Shown one piece after another: positions 60,774 to 64,000 of a DNA stretch of 64,000 bases. Every line of letters begins with the position of its first letter. Position 1 is the first letter of the stretch. The position numbers and the translations under genes are program-made. The notes under the pieces are model-generated. The model was not told the DNA's origin. It made no database searches and was given only the letters and a program-made list of their open reading frames with translations. Source of the stretch: Serinus canaria (lineage: Eukaryota > Chordata > Aves > Passeriformes > Fringillidae); contig NC_066316.1 of assembly GCF_022539315.1 (NCBI RefSeq), forward strand, positions 29,327,245-29,391,244, read 5' to 3'.

Positions 60774-62333
60774 CTGTGGAGAAGGACACAGAGTTTTAGG
60801 ATTAGCTAACAAAGATGCCAGATCACTGGGTACACTGCCAAGAAGTAGCTAAAATGCATCAGCACAGATTAGGGGGAAAAAAGAGTAGGAGCTTATTCAC
60901 AAGGCCATCACCTGTGCCAAGAGCAACAAGCCCATGCTGGGTTTCTCTTCTACACAGGCGAGAAGAAAGCAGGAGAAATGAGGAATGAGAAGCAGCACAC
61001 GTCTGCCTCACAAAGCACAATCGGCCTGCAGCAACAGGACACACGGGATCTCTCCATGCTGCTGCTGCTGCTTTGCACTAATTTTACAGCAGGATAGTGC
61101 CAGCTCAGCTCTCTCTTACCACTGCTCAGCTCCAGAATCAGTAGAACTGGCAAGGGATGGTGGTGGCTATCAGGAAGCAGGTCTCTCACTCTGCAAATGC
61201 CAGCCCCACATTGCAGGAAGACTCTTTCTGTAAGGCCTCCCTCATGGCATTTTAGGCCTACAGTGCTTTATCAGTGGGCCCTGAACTTTCCAGGCTGGCT
61301 GAGAGGAAACTTGAGCCTGTCCTGGCATTTTATCCCTGTGTCTAACAGTAACGCTGCTGGAATCCCGGTGTTTTACCTCTCTCCTCTTCTGAAAGGCAAA
61401 ACCCACGGCTTTTGGCTCAGCAAACATTTAAAGCAGCAACTCCCCGCAGCGCGGCCTGGGCCCATGGCAGCAGCAAGGGCTGAGGCGTCAGCAGCGGGGA
61501 AGGAGGCAAGGGACTGCGAGTTCTCAGGCAGCACAGAGGCTGGGGTTAGAGGGGGAGGCTGGTTCACACGAACCCCTGGGGACACACACGTCTGTCTCCC
61601 AGCAGCAAAACCCACAGAAAGCTCTGCTGCCACGTCAAGGCCAGACACGGCCCCAGTAGTGAAGGCATTAAGGCTGGCCAGAGACAAATACTGCCGGGGT
61701 GGGCTGCAGCAGGTGCCAGGGCATTTGCTGTGTCACTGTGCACTGTCAAATGACAGGCACACAGCAGATGATGATGGAGTCTGACTGGAAGCTGACCAGC
61801 TTGGCAGGACTGAAGGAAATCTGGCTTCTTTGCTTGCTGCCTAAAAGCAGGATAGTCTGGCATGGGGTGGTGGCAACCTCATCCTGCGAAGATGAGGTTG
61901 CCACCACCCCATGCCAGACTGCAAAAATGCCTGGGCTAGATTTGGTATCTGAATCCAAAAGGAGGTAATTTGGAAGTCAAAGAGTACATCCTCGAGATAT
62001 GACAAAACAGCAGGGAAAATGTCATATATAGGAACAGAACGATTCCAGAGAGAGGTGTCAGGGAGAAGAACATCAAACAGTGACAGGATGTGAGCATTGG
62101 AATTTCTCTCAAGGCATGAAAAAGTGAGGGAAGGAAACATCTTCCTGTGCCCAGATCCTCACCATGGCCTCCATGCGTGCCCTGCGCTCCTCCTCTTCCT
62201 TTTTCTTCCTCATATTCTCCAGATCTTGCTTGGCCTCTGCAAATGACTGTAAGAAAGTGTCGAAGATGCCAAAAAATTCATCTGGCTGCATCTTGCCCTC
62301 AGTCTCTCCAAAATGCTTCAGTGCCTTGGCATA
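60558..62333 (-). CDS. DAAM2: DAAM2, disheveled-associated activator of morphogenesis 2 (3' end only, two exons)
   Basis: DAAM2 is a diaphanous-related formin that nucleates and elongates unbranched actin and links Wnt/PCP signalling (Dishevelled, Rho) to the cytoskeleton. The window holds the last 128 codons. The first exon ends the FH2 domain ([10 protein letters not shown], then [20 protein letters not shown]) and runs into a charged [15 protein letters not shown] helix. The second carries the DAD ([15 protein letters not shown]) and a basic KLKRNRKR cluster, which bind the N-terminal DID and hold the formin inactive. I chose DAAM2 rather than DAAM1 from the C-terminal ...TKLNY pattern and the adjacency to MOCS1. 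The rest of the gene lies beyond the right edge. Confidence 0.93.
60774..62162 (-). other. DAAM2: DAAM2 last coding intron
   Basis: 1389-nt GT-AG intron, phase 0. It contains a perfect hairpin with 30-bp arms (61854-61920) and a short CTG run near 61060-61072. No other element is recognised. Confidence 0.9.
61854..61920. repeat. Perfect inverted repeat, 30-bp arms, 7-bp loop
   Basis: Arms 61854-61883 and 61891-61920 are exact reverse complements with loop CTGCGAA. The left arm starts AGTCTGGCATGGGGTGGTGG. It lies in a DAAM2 intron. Confidence 0.97.
62163..62333 (-). CDS. DAAM2: DAAM2 penultimate coding exon: end of FH2 domain
   Basis: 57 codons, phase 0 on both sides. The minus-strand acceptor is CTTGACAG|TATGCC and the donor is GCCATG|GTGAGG. 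The peptide runs from [10 protein letters not shown] through [12 protein letters not shown] to [12 protein letters not shown] and joins the DAD exon directly. Confidence 0.94.
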
Positions 62334-64000
62334 CTGTCAAGGGGGCAGAAAACACAAGAGCCATAATTAGGGAGGCAGTTTGGTGAAGACAGCAAGGATA
62401 GCTTATGAGTAACCACACCATGTAATTCAATACCCTCTGAGCATTCATGTGGCAAGAGTAGAAACTACCCCCAGCAACAGAAGTGCTTTTTCTTAAGGCA
62501 GGTGCTTCCATCCCTGAAGAGTCTGCTCTCCTGGATATCCTTTGGGCAACATGCAGTAATAGTGCTGGAGAGCAATAGTGCTGGAGAGCACCAACTGTCC
62601 ACTGATACAAAAAGTGATCTTTAGTTCCTGAGGGCAACAGAGTAATTTCAGAGGATGACACTGTGGCCACATCTTGGCTGCAGCTGCAGGACAGCCAGGG
62701 CATGGAAGACAGTGAGCTAGCTGGGGAAACCAGTCATTTTAGTCCATACTTTCCCCTTCCATCTTCCCTTCAAATCCACTTTTTATATGCCTGGAGGTAA
62801 AAGTTTTTTGCAATAAAGCTACAGTCTGTCCTCTCAGAAACCTTCTGCCATGTCATCCATCTCTCTGGAGTCCTCTGAGTCAGGGTGTTGCCCGGGAGAG
62901 AGGAGACTATAGACAGACAAGGCATGAGAGAGGGGCAAGGAAAGCAGCCAGGGCTCCCAGGCAGACTTAAAAGAGAGTGAATACATCACAAGTGGTTTTT
63001 ATTTTAAAAGGCAAATGTTGAGGCTGCAGGACACATATGGAGGCAGCCAACTGGCAGGACTTCAGACACAGGGCAGTCCTGATGGGGATATGGTAAATTC
63101 ACAGCAACCCCTGGCTCTTGGACATCAGTCCTGCAGTAGTTGTACTCTCTCCTTTGCACTCTCACACTCCCAAGCGTGTCTCATTGCTCACCAAAATGCA
63201 CTCAAATGCAAGCACATATAGTCTGTCAGCAGCACGTACACACGTACAGTAAGTAGTGCTGTGTAAGGACACACATCCATTGCCCAGCCACCCTCCCTCA
63301 CACTCCTCTGTGCTGCAGCAGGCAGCCCCAGGAGCACACTCCTGACAGGTCTTGTGCCCTGATGCACAGCTTCCCTAGCATTCCCTGCTTGCACTTTAGC
63401 ACACAACCACAGAGCAGCAGAGCATCCTTACAAACCTCGACATTACCAAACCAGGCTATGGACTGTCTTCAAGCTCTCTGCTGCATGTTTTCAGCCCGTA
63501 CTAATGCAGCCCAGTTTCCCTTTCCTTATGTGAGTGCTCTTGCAGAATGGAAAAGACAGTAAGAACAGTTCAGGCTCTGATCCCAGCACAAAATGAGTTT
63601 GGAAGCAGGTCTTATAAACCCCTCTGGCCCTGTACCAGGTAAAGCATAAACAATGTTTCCCAGTCAACTGCAGGGGGAAGAAATCTCCAAAGAAAGCAAC
63701 TTCCTTCTGGCATAGCCTGAGAGATTCAGCATCTCCCCTTCTCTGCTGTCCCTGCCAGGCCCACAAAGCAGTTTGAAGCAATAGATTCTTTTTTCTTTCT
63801 TTAAAAAGGCTGTGTTCTCAGCCAGAAACAAACAAAGAAACCCAAAGAATCTTGGAAAAAAAGTGTTGGAAGAAATGCAAATTGCTTTGAGCTACCAAAC
63901 ATGGCAGGAGTTGAAGGAAACTACATAGAAACAGCAACAGATTACTTCTCTTTATAACTCTTTTCTCTGAAGTCTCTGAAGACATACACACAAGTATGCA
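62334..64000 (-). other. DAAM2: DAAM2 intron (partial, runs off the right edge)
   Basis: I found no further DAAM2 exon up to the window end. It includes an exact 16-bp tandem duplication at 62558-62589 (AATAGTGCTGGAGAGC twice). No retroposon is recognised. Confidence 0.75.
62558..62589. repeat. 16-bp tandem duplication
   Basis: Two exact adjacent copies of AATAGTGCTGGAGAGC. Confidence 0.95.

Overview
The window is nuclear DNA from a vertebrate, almost certainly a bird and probably a passerine. It has long introns with GT/AG junctions, a CpG-island promoter, several CR1 retroposon fragments, and a short tRNA-Ile-headed, CR1-tailed SINE like the one described from zebra finch. No bacterial, viral or organellar gene organisation is present.

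Layout. Positions 1 to about 13390 are AT-rich intergenic DNA with simple repeats and no gene I can support. A plus-strand CR1 fragment (about 13390-13825) ends just before a CpG island (13830-14300) that carries a ZNF143/THAP11-type site and an inverted CCAAT box. MOCS1 starts at 14045 on the plus strand. Its eleven coding exons reach 40830, with a probable 3' UTR to about 44.0 kb. The stretch 44.0-54.7 kb is intergenic or untranslated; it holds a CR1 remnant, the tRNA-derived SINE and one orphan exon-like open segment at 53082-53177 on the minus strand. From about 54.7 kb to the right edge, the 3' end of DAAM2 lies on the minus strand, with its last two coding exons at 62163-62333 and 60558-60773. 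MOCS1 and DAAM2 therefore converge tail to tail, the same neighbour pair as on human 6p21.

MOCS1 makes the enzymes for the first step of molybdenum cofactor synthesis (GTP to cPMP). The MoaA-like radical-SAM part (exons 1-10) keeps both cysteine triads and ends in the required Gly-Gly before TGA at 36035-36037. The MoaC-like part is in exon 11. Splice phases show that the known mammalian alternatives are intact here. Using a donor 15 nt upstream, or skipping exon 10, removes the stop and fuses the two parts in frame. DAAM2 is a Wnt/PCP formin; only the end of its FH2 domain and its DAD autoregulatory tail are in the window.

The least ordinary features are three loci with perfect inverted repeats having 18-33 bp arms and 2-8 bp loops: a double hairpin just upstream of MOCS1 exon 2, a 68-bp palindrome in MOCS1 intron 4, and a 67-bp hairpin in a DAAM2 intron. 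They look like recent template-switch events or assembly artefacts. I did not find a previously undescribed system that I could defend; the orphan exon and the hairpin cluster are the best leads.
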